From the NCBI GenBank assembly GCA_021234155.1, contig JAJEKV010000503.1:102640-166639 (forward strand): a DNA stretch of 64,000 bases, read 5' to 3'. Made by a program: the position numbers and the translations under genes. The stretch comes from Isoetes taiwanensis (lineage: Eukaryota; Streptophyta; Lycopodiopsida; Isoetales; Isoetaceae). Under the pieces are notes generated by a model that searched no databases, was not told the origin of the DNA, and saw only the letters and a list, made by a program, of their open reading frames with translations. Shown here piece after piece: positions 1 through 10,468 of the stretch. Each line of letters opens with the position of its first letter. Positions within the stretch are counted from its first letter, which is position 1.

Positions 1-1291
1 AATACTCGGGAGATACCTGTCAAAGAGACAATTCAATACTGCACCGGGGGACACAGCTGAGTCCGTGTATCTATAAACTCATGAAGGTATGATCCCAATA
101 AGCGTACGGAGGTTGGTCAGGTATAACTAACTGAACATATCGTGCCCCGATATGATCGAATGCTGGGCAGGTCTGAAAGGTGTGGCATTCATCCTCAATG
201 GCACCCTGTTGGCAACATTGAGTGATCATGTCCTCAACAAATAGGTACGCAAAAAGTGTTGTGGGCTTCGTGTGAGCCTGGGATTGACTTGCCGCCGATA
301 GTGTGCCATCTTGACATGCGTCAGAGCATCTGCATCAAAGAGCTTGCCAAGGAAGCAAGCATCAAGGTACTGCCTCAATGCATCATAGTCTTTCTCTATC
401 TATACCTTCACACATTTGTGTGCCTGTACATTCCATCGTGAGAACCCCTGAGCTTGCTTGTCCTTTCAGCAGGCTTTGAGGCACTCTGGACCCATTGCTA
501 GGATCAAAGCAAGATTGGGCAAGAAGAGGCTTAATGATAGCCTTATGAAATGGAAGGCACAAAGGGTTTGCTCATATGAACAGGAAAAATCTGAGTTGGG
601 TTTTTCGTTATCAATGATGATGATGTCACTGAAGGAAATGCTTCTTTTGAGTTCCAATCCACAATGCTAGAAGAAAAATCTTCTTTTTTAATTTGGGAGC
701 GTGTTGGGTTCCGTGCCAAGGGAACGCCGCATCTTACGCCGCATGCGGCGTTCCCTTCCCCTCTCGCGGGACGCGCGTTTCCAGCATTGAATGCCCAAGT
801 TTTCGAACTTGCCTGAAGACTTTCTGCTACCTAGGAATTTTGGATACGAATTCTTACCCTGCTGGGTGCTCTTCTATTTGGTCGCTCAGGCTTGAGCTGG
901 GTCGTGTACCTGGGTCGTGTACCTCGGTGAGCATTCGAAATGGTAAAGCCGTGATAGAATGATGAATCTTTATGCAAAATACCCAAGTCCTCTTACAACA
1001 TAAGCTTCTGCCAGGATCAGCGTCTGGATCAACACTTCTGTGGTTTTTCGCTGATCAGACACAGGTGATCCAACTCTTTCTCGATATTTCTTAAGACCTG
1101 GTTTTGCATTGCTTAGTGCGCTCCAGTTCTTTCTACCATAGCAAAAACAATGCACACTCATTGAATACTGAGGTACTGGTTTTCCCTTAAATCCTCCCCT
1201 TCAATACTGTGTAAAAGGTATATCTATTTTTTAGAACCAGTGTTAGAACTCACCCAGAAGTATAGATTCTTATCTGTTTATGCTATGGCAG
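1..1291. other. Region without a clear gene; possible retroelement 3' remnant
   Basis: No complete gene is visible. On the + strand around 470-700 an open stretch contains a segment reading SGPIARIKARLG, like the basic 'SGPITRAxA' ends of some Ty3-type polyproteins. It is followed by a purine-rich stretch and TGTTGGGTTCC at 702, which resembles an LTR start. No matching LTR end, primer-binding site or target duplication was found. The retroelement reading is therefore only a suggestion; the rest is unassigned intergenic or intronic DNA. Confidence 0.2.
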
Positions 1292-1745
1292 GTGTTAAGG
1301 TTGTTGGATGATACAAATGGCAGCGTGAGAGATGCAGCTATGCTATGTCTAGAGGTATAATGCAATTGAATTATGCATTTACTTTATATTGGCATCTCAT
1401 TCTCTAGAACTGTCATTTGTAAAGGAAATGCACCGCCAAGAAGGATCACAATTTAAAGATGAGCTGCAGAGACATCCCATACATCCTGCACGGGTATTGT
1501 ACACTTATCATTTGCCTTTAAGGAGAGCATCTTGATGCTTCCGATTAGTTAGTTTCTTCTCCCACAGTTGGCAGAGATTATGGCCAAATTTGAAAAGCTA
1601 GATTCCAAACCCCATTCCTTTCAAGGACTTTCACGTCAGTTTGGAGGATCAGAAGTCAAGTCTTTAAACACCTCAAATAGCGGACATACCAAACGTTCCA
1701 GTCCAAGGAGCAAACCAGCGATTGTTGACATTGCAAGTGTTGGAG
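1292..1745 (+). CDS. CLASP: Partial CLASP-like microtubule-associated protein, three exons of the TOG region
   Basis: Three exons in the same phase read through without a stop: 1292-1354 (VLRLLDDTNGSVRDAAMLC and onward), 1425-1493 (containing EGSQFKDELQRH) and 1568-1745 (containing KRSSPRSKPA). Each is bounded by AG and GT. The order and motifs match the end of the first TOG/HEAT array of plant CLASP and the following Ser/Pro/Arg-rich linker. CLASP binds microtubule plus ends and cortical arrays and stabilises microtubules. I found neither upstream TOG exons nor the next TOG exon before the Helitron at 3921. This is either a small part of a gene with very long introns or an isolated fragment. 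The second exon is somewhat diverged (EMHRQ where EEMYMQ-like sequence is expected). The family assignment is solid; functionality is unknown. Confidence 0.7.
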
Positions 1746-3742
1746 GTTTGTTTTTCATTCTATGAGCTTGAATTGTTTTACTTTTTCTTTTGGATTGCAA
1801 GCACACGATAGCCTTATATTTTCTATGTATAGTTATGATAAAACTCAAACAGCAATCTAGACTAGAATTGCTCCGGAGGGATTTGCATGTTGTGCTGGAG
1901 ACTACTTTAGCATGTGATGTCCTTCCTGCCAGAATGGCAGGCCTGCTAATGCACTTTTTAGTTATTGATTTTGCTCTTGGTCTGTGCCTTTGTTGCCAAC
2001 TTCAACTTCTAACTGATCCCAGCAGTGCAACCAATTCTCAGATCATGTGAGAGATTGTTTAGGCTGCTAGCCTGACAATTCCAGCAGAAGGAAATGCATT
2101 ACCATACTTTTTCCTTTAACTTACCCAATATTTGATTTCCAGTCATGTTCACCCAAACTGCTCATTATTGTGAACGAGGCAAATGCTTGGCGAGGATGAT
2201 TTGTGCATGACGGGGAATCAGAATTACATTATTGAAATCTATTTCAAGAAGATGCCATATCCGTTGTTACATTAATGGGCCTTAAAGTGTAGTTCCAAGT
2301 GTTTTCATGAGAGAAATTACGTTGTTTCAAATGGCGTCTATGCCTTCACAAAGTACTATTGCAGTGCAATTTGGCATTTGAATGAATGGAATATGCTTAT
2401 TGCAGAAACTTTTCAAGTCCGGCAGTCTGCAACTTAATTTTAAGGTTGTTCTTTCCTACATCGTTACCTTTGCCATATTTTCCAGGAGGTAAGTTACTCT
2501 TATGCATCCCAGAGGCATAGCTTCGTTCCTTGAGGAGTAAGGCTTTGCCAGCGGTATTCAATCTCTTCCCACATCTTTGGAGGCCGAAATGTGCATATTG
2601 TGACTCCAGCATCTCCCATAATTATTCTGGACCAACAGAGACGATTAGAAGCAGCATGCTTTTGCAAAGTTCACGAAGTTTTATGATGCGACCTGGTATC
2701 CATGGTCATATGCAGTTCTGTCCGACCTGCTCCTGTGAGCTTTGATTGCCAAATTTCGTTCGTGCTCTGTAGAGGCTAAGTTACAGGTTCGCTTATCCAT
2801 CATTCAGTTGTAACCTGGAGCATATTATAAGTCATGGCCACTTCTGGTGTGATTATTTTACGTGCCTATTGGTGTCAATGTGTTTGTGATTTATGAAATT
2901 CAGAGGAGACCTCAGTTCCAAAGAGAAATATCCTATAGATGCTGTATAAAAATGCAAAAAACTACAGACAATCATGTTCTAAGTAGCATCACAAGATTCT
3001 TTTGTTGGTTTGTTGTTTTGTTGTCCTAAACTATGATCAGTTACTGCATTGACTTTGGCCAGTATTGGCAAACTTTAATATTTCAGATATTATGGACTGC
3101 CATAAGGAAGGGGATATAAGGCTGCTTAGGTGAGAATTCTACAAGGTAATAGGGATGGCGGCTGCTGATATTATTGATCTATAGCTTCTGCCTTTATTCA
3201 TTGTATAACAATTCGTATATAGGAACACACATTGCAATGCCACACCATTTTATGATCCCCTCATGATACAATTTTTGGGACTATACAAACAATAGATAGA
3301 TGTTTCTAAGATGTTTTGCTGGGATGTGAAGAGATTCAGTATGCCATCCTATCCTTTATGTTTTTTACTGCGAAGCCAAGGCATAAATGAAACCCTGGTG
3401 ATTCAGATGATTTATTTGGGTGATCGCTTTGTATAAATAAGGTAGTTGGGTGGATTATAAATTGAATTGGTGTTTCTATCTTTTTATTCAGTTTTACTTC
3501 ATTGTTGTGACAAAGGCGAGGAATAGAATGAAAAGGAAAACTTTTTTGACAATCTTGAACATCCAATGGAGCGCCAAGAAAAGCACGAGTTGCGTCAGCA
3601 GTGTTGCTATTGCACTTGAACAGAATGAAAGTTATGCTTCCAGGAGTTTCATCTGTTGGGCATTATACAAATATTCTGCTATTATACAAATTCAGATCTT
3701 TTAAACGACTTTTCATAGTTGTATAGCGTTGATATTTCTAAG
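1746..3742. other. Intronic or intergenic stretch, no supported gene
   Basis: AT-rich sequence with only short ORFs and no recognisable domain. The next expected CLASP exon was looked for and not found. If the CLASP fragment belongs to a live gene, this would be its intron. Confidence 0.4.
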
Positions 3743-3850
3743 GTGAGATGCAACAATGATGCATCTAATTACTATGGCCATCTCTCGACATATCGCCAAG
3801 TGGCATTAGGTTTTGGATGGGCTACGGACAACAAATTTAAAGTTTCAAAG
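3743..3850 (+). other. Exon-like open stretch of 36 codons, protein not recognised
   Basis: An AG-preceded, GTGAGT-followed open segment reads VRCNNDASNYYGHLSTYRQ and continues to KFKVSK. The composition looks protein-like and the donor site is strong. I do not recognise the family, and no partner exon was identified before the Helitron that starts 70 bp downstream. It could be an exon of a host gene cut by that Helitron, or chance. Confidence 0.3.
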
Positions 3851-3920
3851 GTGAGTAACTGAAAATTCTTTTTCTATATACACTATACAGCGCACAATAA
3901 TTAACCATTAATTTCTACCA

Positions 3921-6910
3921 TCCTATATTATAATGTTTTGGTGTGTTCAATCACGCCCTAGATCGGGCGGCCAAGATTGACCTAACCAGATCCAACGGTT
4001 CCCACTCCAAAAACCTTTTTTAGGTTATCGAAGGGCAAAGATGCTATGGCATGCGCATTCGACAGCATCTTGGAGGAGTGGAGCATACGTTCGACTAAGC
4101 CTCGGCCGAATTTGAAGCGCTGTCCTTCCTGAGGTAAGCTAGGCTTTCTTATTTTTCTTCTTTCTTTGTTTTCTATTCCATCTATTCCCCTCTTACGGAA
4201 GAAAACTTCTGAGTTGTTGCTTGCATCTAAGAAGCTGGAGTTTACAGAAGATGAGAGATTTGCAAAAGAACCGAGAAGACGGTTTATCCACAATTTTTGC
4301 ATTTTAGAATAGGGCTCTTAAGCTCTGCTCCTTCATCTATTTTTGCAAGATCACTGCCATATTCAAGCCCTTAGCAGCCGGATTGAAGCCCATCAGCAGC
4401 CGCAATAGCAGCAACGAGATGTCTTCTGCTTCAAGCCTATTAACATATGGATTGAAGCTCATTAGTAACTGGATCTAGCCCTCATTTTTTTGGGATCCAT
4501 CTTTGTTTGTGGAAGGTATGGAAGGCATGATTTCCACTAGCGAATTAGAGAAAATGTTTGATATTCCGGTGGAGACTTCTGGATCACTCAAAATAAGGAA
4601 AATTAATTTGAGTTCCAAATGGGTCATCCAATAGAAGCTATCTGATTAGGTCTACTTCTGGCCCTCTTCCAACAGGGTTCTAACTGGGGTTCCATGCAAT
4701 TATCTATATCAAACTCTGTGAATAATAAGCACTCTGTTGCGCCATAGGGATCAAGTCCAGAACCTACTGTGGATTTCATTGTAAATTTGGCACTTTTGCT
4801 GGCGTAATTCTTTAATCTTTAGGATCTAAAGAAGGCTTTTCTAGATCCCATCATCTCTTGCTGTTAATGATTTATGCTTCGTTGAAAATTATTCTTTCAA
4901 AAAAAGGGCATTGAGGATGGTTCTTTGTGCTATTATCCCTCTTTCATTAATGTGATTTAATGTTGGGGGTTTTGTTCTTGCTATTGTAGAGAGTCCAATT
5001 GTCCTGGTCCTGATCGGAGCAATGCAATTGTTGTTTGCATGGAACACGTGTTGGCAAAGAAGATCTGCACTTAATTCATTACAGAATTTGGTAGCAAACT
5101 TTTGAATCATGTCAAGGACAGGCAGTATATGAAGGTTACAGGAGTAAGCATATTAAGTTACCATATGATAATCAAGTTGCTGAATAGGATATGGAATAAT
5201 CTGACAATTTTATGCAGGCATGTAGGAACTAAGGTCTGGTAGAATCCTCATGTGATCATATCCATATGGACTCTAGACTCTTCCTCCACAGGCTTTCGCC
5301 AATTTTTATCTCTTTTTGCAGCTTGCTCATAAGCTGTTGAATCTGCATGGCCCAAAGCTTTTGCCATGAGTGCCAAATATGCGCAAATCTTCTCGAAGAA
5401 GTTGTGTTGTCCTCATGGAGTTGTCTCTGTTCAAGTGCAGGAAAGGATGAAGAAAAGGTGGACTGAAATAGATCTGGCATGTATATCATAATAATTTGGA
5501 CATTATATCATTGTCAGAAACAGAAGCATGTTCTTGCAGTTCTCCAACTCTGTTACCTAATATGATACCCGTTACCTGATGTGATACTTTAACTGATCGA
5601 TACTCTGTTGCCTACTACTTTGATGCTCTGTTAAACTTGCTGCTACTGTAGAGTTAAAGATATTTTCGAACAAGTCTCCATTAAATTCTAATAACTGGCA
5701 TGGTCTGTGCTAACATGCATTTCCACGTACCCATAGGCACTCATATCTTTGGAAGTGTTGGGATATTGTTGCCCTTACAGTTGACAACTCTGGTATTGTC
5801 AAATATGGCTGGTATACAAATTCAAAGATCTTCAATAACATCCATAATTAGGACAACAGATCACGAAAAAGGCAGTATACAAATTATGAAAGCCCATGTT
5901 CTGACTATATTGCCTATGCTGAAGCTCATGTTCTGCATATGTTGCCGGTGCTGCACATTTTTAACTTTTTGACTCCCATCTTATAAACAAGACAAGATGT
6001 CCATGTTTGACAAGTTCATTTGAACTATTTTTAAATATTGTAGATATCCTATTGAAAAGATTTATGCTCGAGAAGTACATACACTTACAACAAATATATC
6101 TCCAATTGCAGCCACAACTATTATTTCTTTATCTCAGTCGATCAAAACTGTATAATTCAAAATTGGTTCAAGCATCAATGTCTCTCCAACCATCTGCCCT
6201 AGATCCAACTTGCACAATACCCTAAGAACTATAACCTCATCATATTCTAGAAACTCTTCAAATCTTTGATTTGATCCAAATTTACATTATTTAATGGTAG
6301 CTCCTATTATCCGACAAGGAAAATTGAGCACATCATTATGGCATAAACCACTAGCAACCTGTATATGAACCTTCCATTCTCCCCATAATGCCATCATTCC
6401 AGACTCTCTTCACATCTCAATTTCGTTTATGGACCATTTCATCATGTAATGGTTTTGTAAGTATGTCCCACAATCGTTCTTTTGTTATCAAATAACACAT
6501 TTGAATGTACAAAATGCTATGCAATTTTCACATACTTTTTTATTGACGTAGCATTTTTTCGTTATCGCTATACATACAGCTAGAATTCACAACAGTGGAT
6601 CTGGATTTTTAGTTCTTTAACTTAAATTAATCAACGTACAATGAGCATCATTCACTATGTCTAAAGTGTGTTAAATTCATATGTTATTGTCATTATATAT
6701 CGTTATTATTTTGTAAGAGTTTAAAGACTGGAGCAGAAGAAAAGAGCTTAGTAGAACACACTATGTTTTTGAAAACTATCTTAGAATTTCAGGTGTTAGA
6801 GGTTCTTAAATACTGAGCTGGGACCAATCCCTTAGGATGTCTCATCCTTCTCTTGAACATCATTTACACATTCTTAACTTATGCCCAGCAACGCTGGGCA
6901 CCGTTACTAG
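3921..6910 (+). mobile_element. Non-autonomous Helitron, copy 1 (2,990 bp)
   Basis: The 5' end is A|TCCTATATTATAATG. The 3' end has a 7-bp stem hairpin (GCCCAGC-AAC-GCTGGGC, 6883-6899), then 11 nt ending in CTAG|T. This is the canonical Helitron architecture: TC start, CTRR end, A^T insertion, no target duplication. A second copy lies inverted at 57771-60749, where the same ends are confirmed by an empty site. No Rep/helicase ORF is present, so it depends on an enzyme in trans. Short ORFs and exon-like pieces (for example around 5250-5490) may be captured gene fragments, but I could not identify a source. Confidence 0.92.
3982..4302 (-). CDS. 106-codon ORF near the 5' end of the Helitron, unknown
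   Basis: This ORF runs antisense to the Helitron and starts MQKLWINRLLGSFANL. The copy at 60368-60688 encodes the same 106 residues, while other parts of the two Helitrons carry substitutions and indels. No domain is recognised; the protein is basic in its middle (KERRKIRKP). It could be a captured exon or an accidental ORF in a well-conserved 5' segment. Confidence 0.3.
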   Translation of the reverse strand: MQKLWINRLLGSFANLSSSVNSSFLDASNNSEVFFRKRGIDGIENKERRKIRKPSLPQEGQRFKFGRGLVERMLHSSKMLSNAHAIASLPFDNLKKVFGVGTVGSG

Positions 6911-7898
6911 TTAATATATGATGCTCCCGGGGGGTTCACTTATAGTAAGGGGGGTATGCCATGTGCGTGCATAGGGTGATCAAAAACACCCCCGTATACG
7001 ATTTCTTGAAAGGCAAATTCGACCCCTTCCGTACAAAGTTTACCCCAAGTAGTGGCAAAAAACCCCCCTACCTCTTACGTATACGTATGGAAATGGGTCG
7101 AAAAAACCCCCCTACAAGTCACTCAGGCACATTGTATGGCACTTACAGTGAATCCCCCTTGATGATGCTATCCATTTCAATGTCTATGATTGGTTCCTAT
7201 ATGGTGCACATGAGCTTTCATTTTATCATACGATACTATTGTCAAATGAGGTGTCTCATGTGGTTGATAGTTGTAACCCCGTTTTGGCAGTTCGACTGAA
7301 TGACTACCCCACATATTTCACTTTTACATTGGGTATAATATTCTCCAAAGGAGGATTGAGGATCCCATGAAAGTCTTTGTACATATTTAACATTAGGTCA
7401 TTCGTGCATTCGGCTATGTGGAGATGCATTGTTGAGCACCCGTTACCATGAAATACTATGAAGTCACACACAAACACAACCCCCAAACCAAAAAGAAAGA
7501 AAAAAACCTCCGTCCCCAACACACGCATACCTTTCACCTCCCATTTCACATAGACACATGCACACACTATCCAATTTTCTACCTCCAAGCCCAACTGTAT
7601 TGACTACACATTCGATCTACGACTTTTGTAACAATATACTACCACAAGCACGAAACAATACCCTAAATTCCATGCATTCCATTATGTCTACCATTTTGTT
7701 CAACACTATGTTACTATCCATTCTATATGCATATGGTTAATGCAATGCACCCGTTAAACCCTTTACACTTGGGCACCACATTACATTTACAAACAGAACT
7801 ACATTTATAGCTTATTATTTTATCTACAAACTCCACCACTTCTACTCATTCCAAACGTCCATGACTAATGCCCGGCATCGCTGGGCACACGTTTCTAG
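6911..7898 (+). mobile_element. Segment ending in a second Helitron-type 3' terminus
   Basis: The segment ends with hairpin GCCCGGC-ATC-GCTGGGC (7870-7886) and then ACACGTTTCTAG|T, a variant of the terminus at 6883-6910. Its start is either a separate unrecognised Helitron or DNA added to the upstream Helitron by read-through of the first terminator. The interior is unusual for its runs of C and G (for example 6935-7110) and has no convincing gene. Confidence 0.55.
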
Positions 7899-8945
7899 TA
7901 TGAATAATCAAGTCAAGATGTCATGGTAGATTCACTATGTGCACTACTGCCATATATGTCTAGCATGCCTTCTATGTCACGATTATGTGCACTCCACTCT
8001 AAAGGAGGGTCAACCTTTGCTTGAGGTTTTTTTCTCACTGCAATTTGACCTGATGACTTCAACTTTAAGCTCCCAATCTTGTCTGTACAAAGCATGCCAA
8101 CCTCGTAATTCCATTCCTCTCTCTCTCCAGCATGCTCGATTGCTGATTTTTTAAAATGTGCTAGTGTGAAAAGGGCATATGTAGTAACTTGCTCATTGTA
8201 AACCAATAATGTTTGAATCTAAGGTTGACCATCTGAAACACTGCCCATCTAAAATAAAAGCTTTGCAACTCCTACCATGTTAGAGAAAAATACTGGTTTG
8301 GCCCTTACACTATAACAAGAAAATATGTCAAGTGTTTCAAAGAAAGATCCTTCTACCCATCTTACATCAAAAGACCAGCATGTGTCTCTGCAAACCAGAA
8401 AACACCAATCACAATGCTCAGGCTCGCTACTCTTTTACAGGCGCCATGCCACACCTACATTCAAGAGCCGAATATACTCAACTTCTGCATGCATGCGAGG
8501 CCTACTCCCACTCACTTTAAAAATCTTGCATGAAAACCAGCTTTCAAATGTGTCCTTAGTTCCTACTGCATCTCACCCTTCCATTCGTTCTTCTGCCATA
8601 ATCTACATCATTTGGTTAGAATATTTCGAGCATATGCCTTCTCCACTACATCCATCCCTAGGGATTGCCCTACGGGCAACCCAAAAAAGTCTCAACCTAT
8701 ACTTATAAGGAATTTTTTTCATGCTGCCTTGTTTTTACAAATGTTCGTGACAAGGAAGGGGTTGGTGATTTTCCATCGAATTCATGAAAACTTCTTCAGC
8801 AAAATTGATTTCTGTTGGGCAAACTAAGAATCCACAAAACAAGGTTCAAATAAGTCTATGTCCTAACTTTCTTGTGAATATTTCGTATCAAAAAAGTTCT
8901 CAATTTAAAGGAACTTGGTCCTTTTGCTTAAAAAATTATAAAAAA

Positions 8946-8975
8946 TCCGACTTGCCAGATTCGAACCAGCGACCT
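8946..8975 (-). pseudogene. tRNA-Tyr 3' fragment (T arm and acceptor only)
   Basis: The minus strand reads the T arm with GGTTCGAATC and the acceptor 3' strand. It is truncated at AGGTC, where it joins unrelated sequence through a shared GACCT. It lacks the anticodon and D arms, so it is not a functional tRNA. Confidence 0.8.
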
Positions 8976-9245
8976 GATGACTTTAACTTTAAGCTCCCAA
9001 TCCTGTCTGTACAAAGCATGCCAACCTCGTAATTCCATCCATCTCTCTCCAGCATGCTCGATTGCTGATTTTCCACCGAATTCATGAAAACTTCTTCAGC
9101 AAAATTGATTCTGTTGGGCAAACTAAGAATCCACAAAACAAGGTTCAAATAAGTCTATGTCGTAACTTTCTCGTGAATATTTCGTATCAAAAAAGGTTCT
9201 CAATTTAAAGGAACTTGGTCCTTTTGCTTAAAGAATTATAAAAAA

Positions 9246-9310
9246 TCCAACTTGCCGGATTCGAACCAGCGACCTAAGGATATCTGAAGAGCACTACAGT
9301 TGCCAACTGA
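9246..9310 (-). pseudogene. tRNA-Tyr pseudogene with internal deletion and lost 5' end
   Basis: It matches the intact tRNA at 10323-10407 from the 3' end through the intron and anticodon. It then lacks about 9-10 nt of the anticodon/D-arm junction, and it breaks off after GCCAACTGA (+ strand) without the acceptor 5' strand. The D arm and acceptor stem cannot form. Confidence 0.8.
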
Positions 9311-10322
9311 CATGGTAGACTCACTATGTGCACTACTGCCATATATGTCTAGCATGCCTTCTATGTCACGATTATGTGCACTCCAATCTAAAGGAGGGTC
9401 AACCTTTGCTTGAGGTTTTTTCTCACTGCAATTTGACCTGATGACTTTAACTTTAATCCTGTCTGTACAAAGCATGCCAACCTCGTAATTCCATCCCTCT
9501 CTCTCTGTCCAGCATGCTCGATTGCTGATTTTTTAAAATGTGCTAGTGTGAAAAGGGCATATGTAGTAAACTTGCTCATTGTAAACCAATAATGTTTGAA
9601 TCTAAGGTTGACCATCTGAAGCACTGCCCATCTAAAATAAAAGCTTTGCAACTCCTACCATGTTAGAGAAAAATACTGGTTTGGCCCTTTCACTATAACA
9701 AGAAAATATGTCAAGTGTTTCAAAGAAAGATCCTTCTACCCATCTTACATCAAAAGACCAACATGTATCTCTGCAAACCAGAAAACACCAATCACAATGC
9801 TCAGGCTCGCTACTCTTTTACAGGCGCCATGCCACACCTACATTCAAGATCCGAATATACTCAACTTCTGCATGCATGTGAGGCCTACTCCCACTCAATT
9901 TAAAAATCTTGCAGCTTTCAAATGTGTCCTTAGTTGCTACTGCATCTCACCCTTCCATTCGTTCTTCTGCCATAATCTACATCATTCGGTTAGAATATTT
10001 CGAGCATATGCCTTCTCCACTACATCCGTCCCTAGGGATTGCCCTACGGCCAACCCAAAAAAGTCTCAACCTATACTTATAAGGAATTTTTTTCATGCTG
10101 CCTTGTTTTTACAAATGTTCGTGACAAGGAAGGGGTTGGTGATTTTCCACCGAATTCATGAAAACTTCTTCAGCAAAATTGATTTGTTGGGCAAACTAAG
10201 AATCCACAAAACAAGGTTCAAATAAGTCTATGTCGTAACTTTCTCGTGAATATTTCGTATCAAAAAAGTTCTCAATTTAATTTAAGGGAACTTAGTCCTT
10301 TTGCTTAAAGAATTATAAAAAT

Positions 10323-10407
10323 TCCGACTTGCCGGATTCGAACCAGCGACCTAAGGATATCTGAAGAGCACTACAGTCCTCCGCTCTGCCAACTGAGCTA
10401 AAGTCGG
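10323..10407 (-). tRNA. tRNA-Tyr (GTA anticodon) with short intron
   Basis: The minus strand starts CCGACTTTAGCTCAGTTGG (A box) and ends with AAGTCGG plus discriminator A; the acceptor stem CCGACTT/AAGTCGG pairs fully. The B box GGTTCGAATCC is perfect. The anticodon context CTGTAG is followed by a roughly 12-nt insertion at the canonical intron position, as in plant nuclear tRNA-Tyr genes. A T-run follows the 3' end directly, which fits Pol III termination. Confidence 0.93.
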
Positions 10408-10468
10408 GCTGTATTTCAATAATTCAACAGTTTTAAGATTTCATATGAACTGATTCCTCGATCTGAAC

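Larger units (their letters stand above)
7913..10322. repeat. Direct duplication cluster (about 0.9-kb unit plus tRNA flank)
   Basis: A unit beginning near 7921 (CATGGTAGATTCACTATGTG) recurs near 9310, and the 3' flank of a tRNA-Tyr occurs three times (about 8820-8946, 9119-9246, 10190-10323). The middle piece (8976-9245) is a chimera joining a tRNA fragment, an internal slice of the unit and then its end. Minus-strand ORFs in the unit (for example 7913-8206) are short, frameshifted between copies and unrecognised. The stretch holds no clear gene apart from the tRNA sequences. Confidence 0.8.

Noticed and set aside
7913-8206. Minus-strand 97-codon ORF as a gene
   Set aside because: The duplicated copy at 9236-9651 is frameshifted, no domain is recognised, and the ORF spans a duplication join.
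8309-8325. CACTATAACAAGAAAAT (and its copy near 9690) as CACTA ends
   Set aside because: Both lie inside a segmental duplication without a partner end or target duplication; they are simply two copies of one stretch.
8946-10407. tRNA-Tyr-derived SINE family
   Set aside because: The three copies share unique 3' flank and lie in one duplication cluster; no poly-A tail or target duplications were seen.
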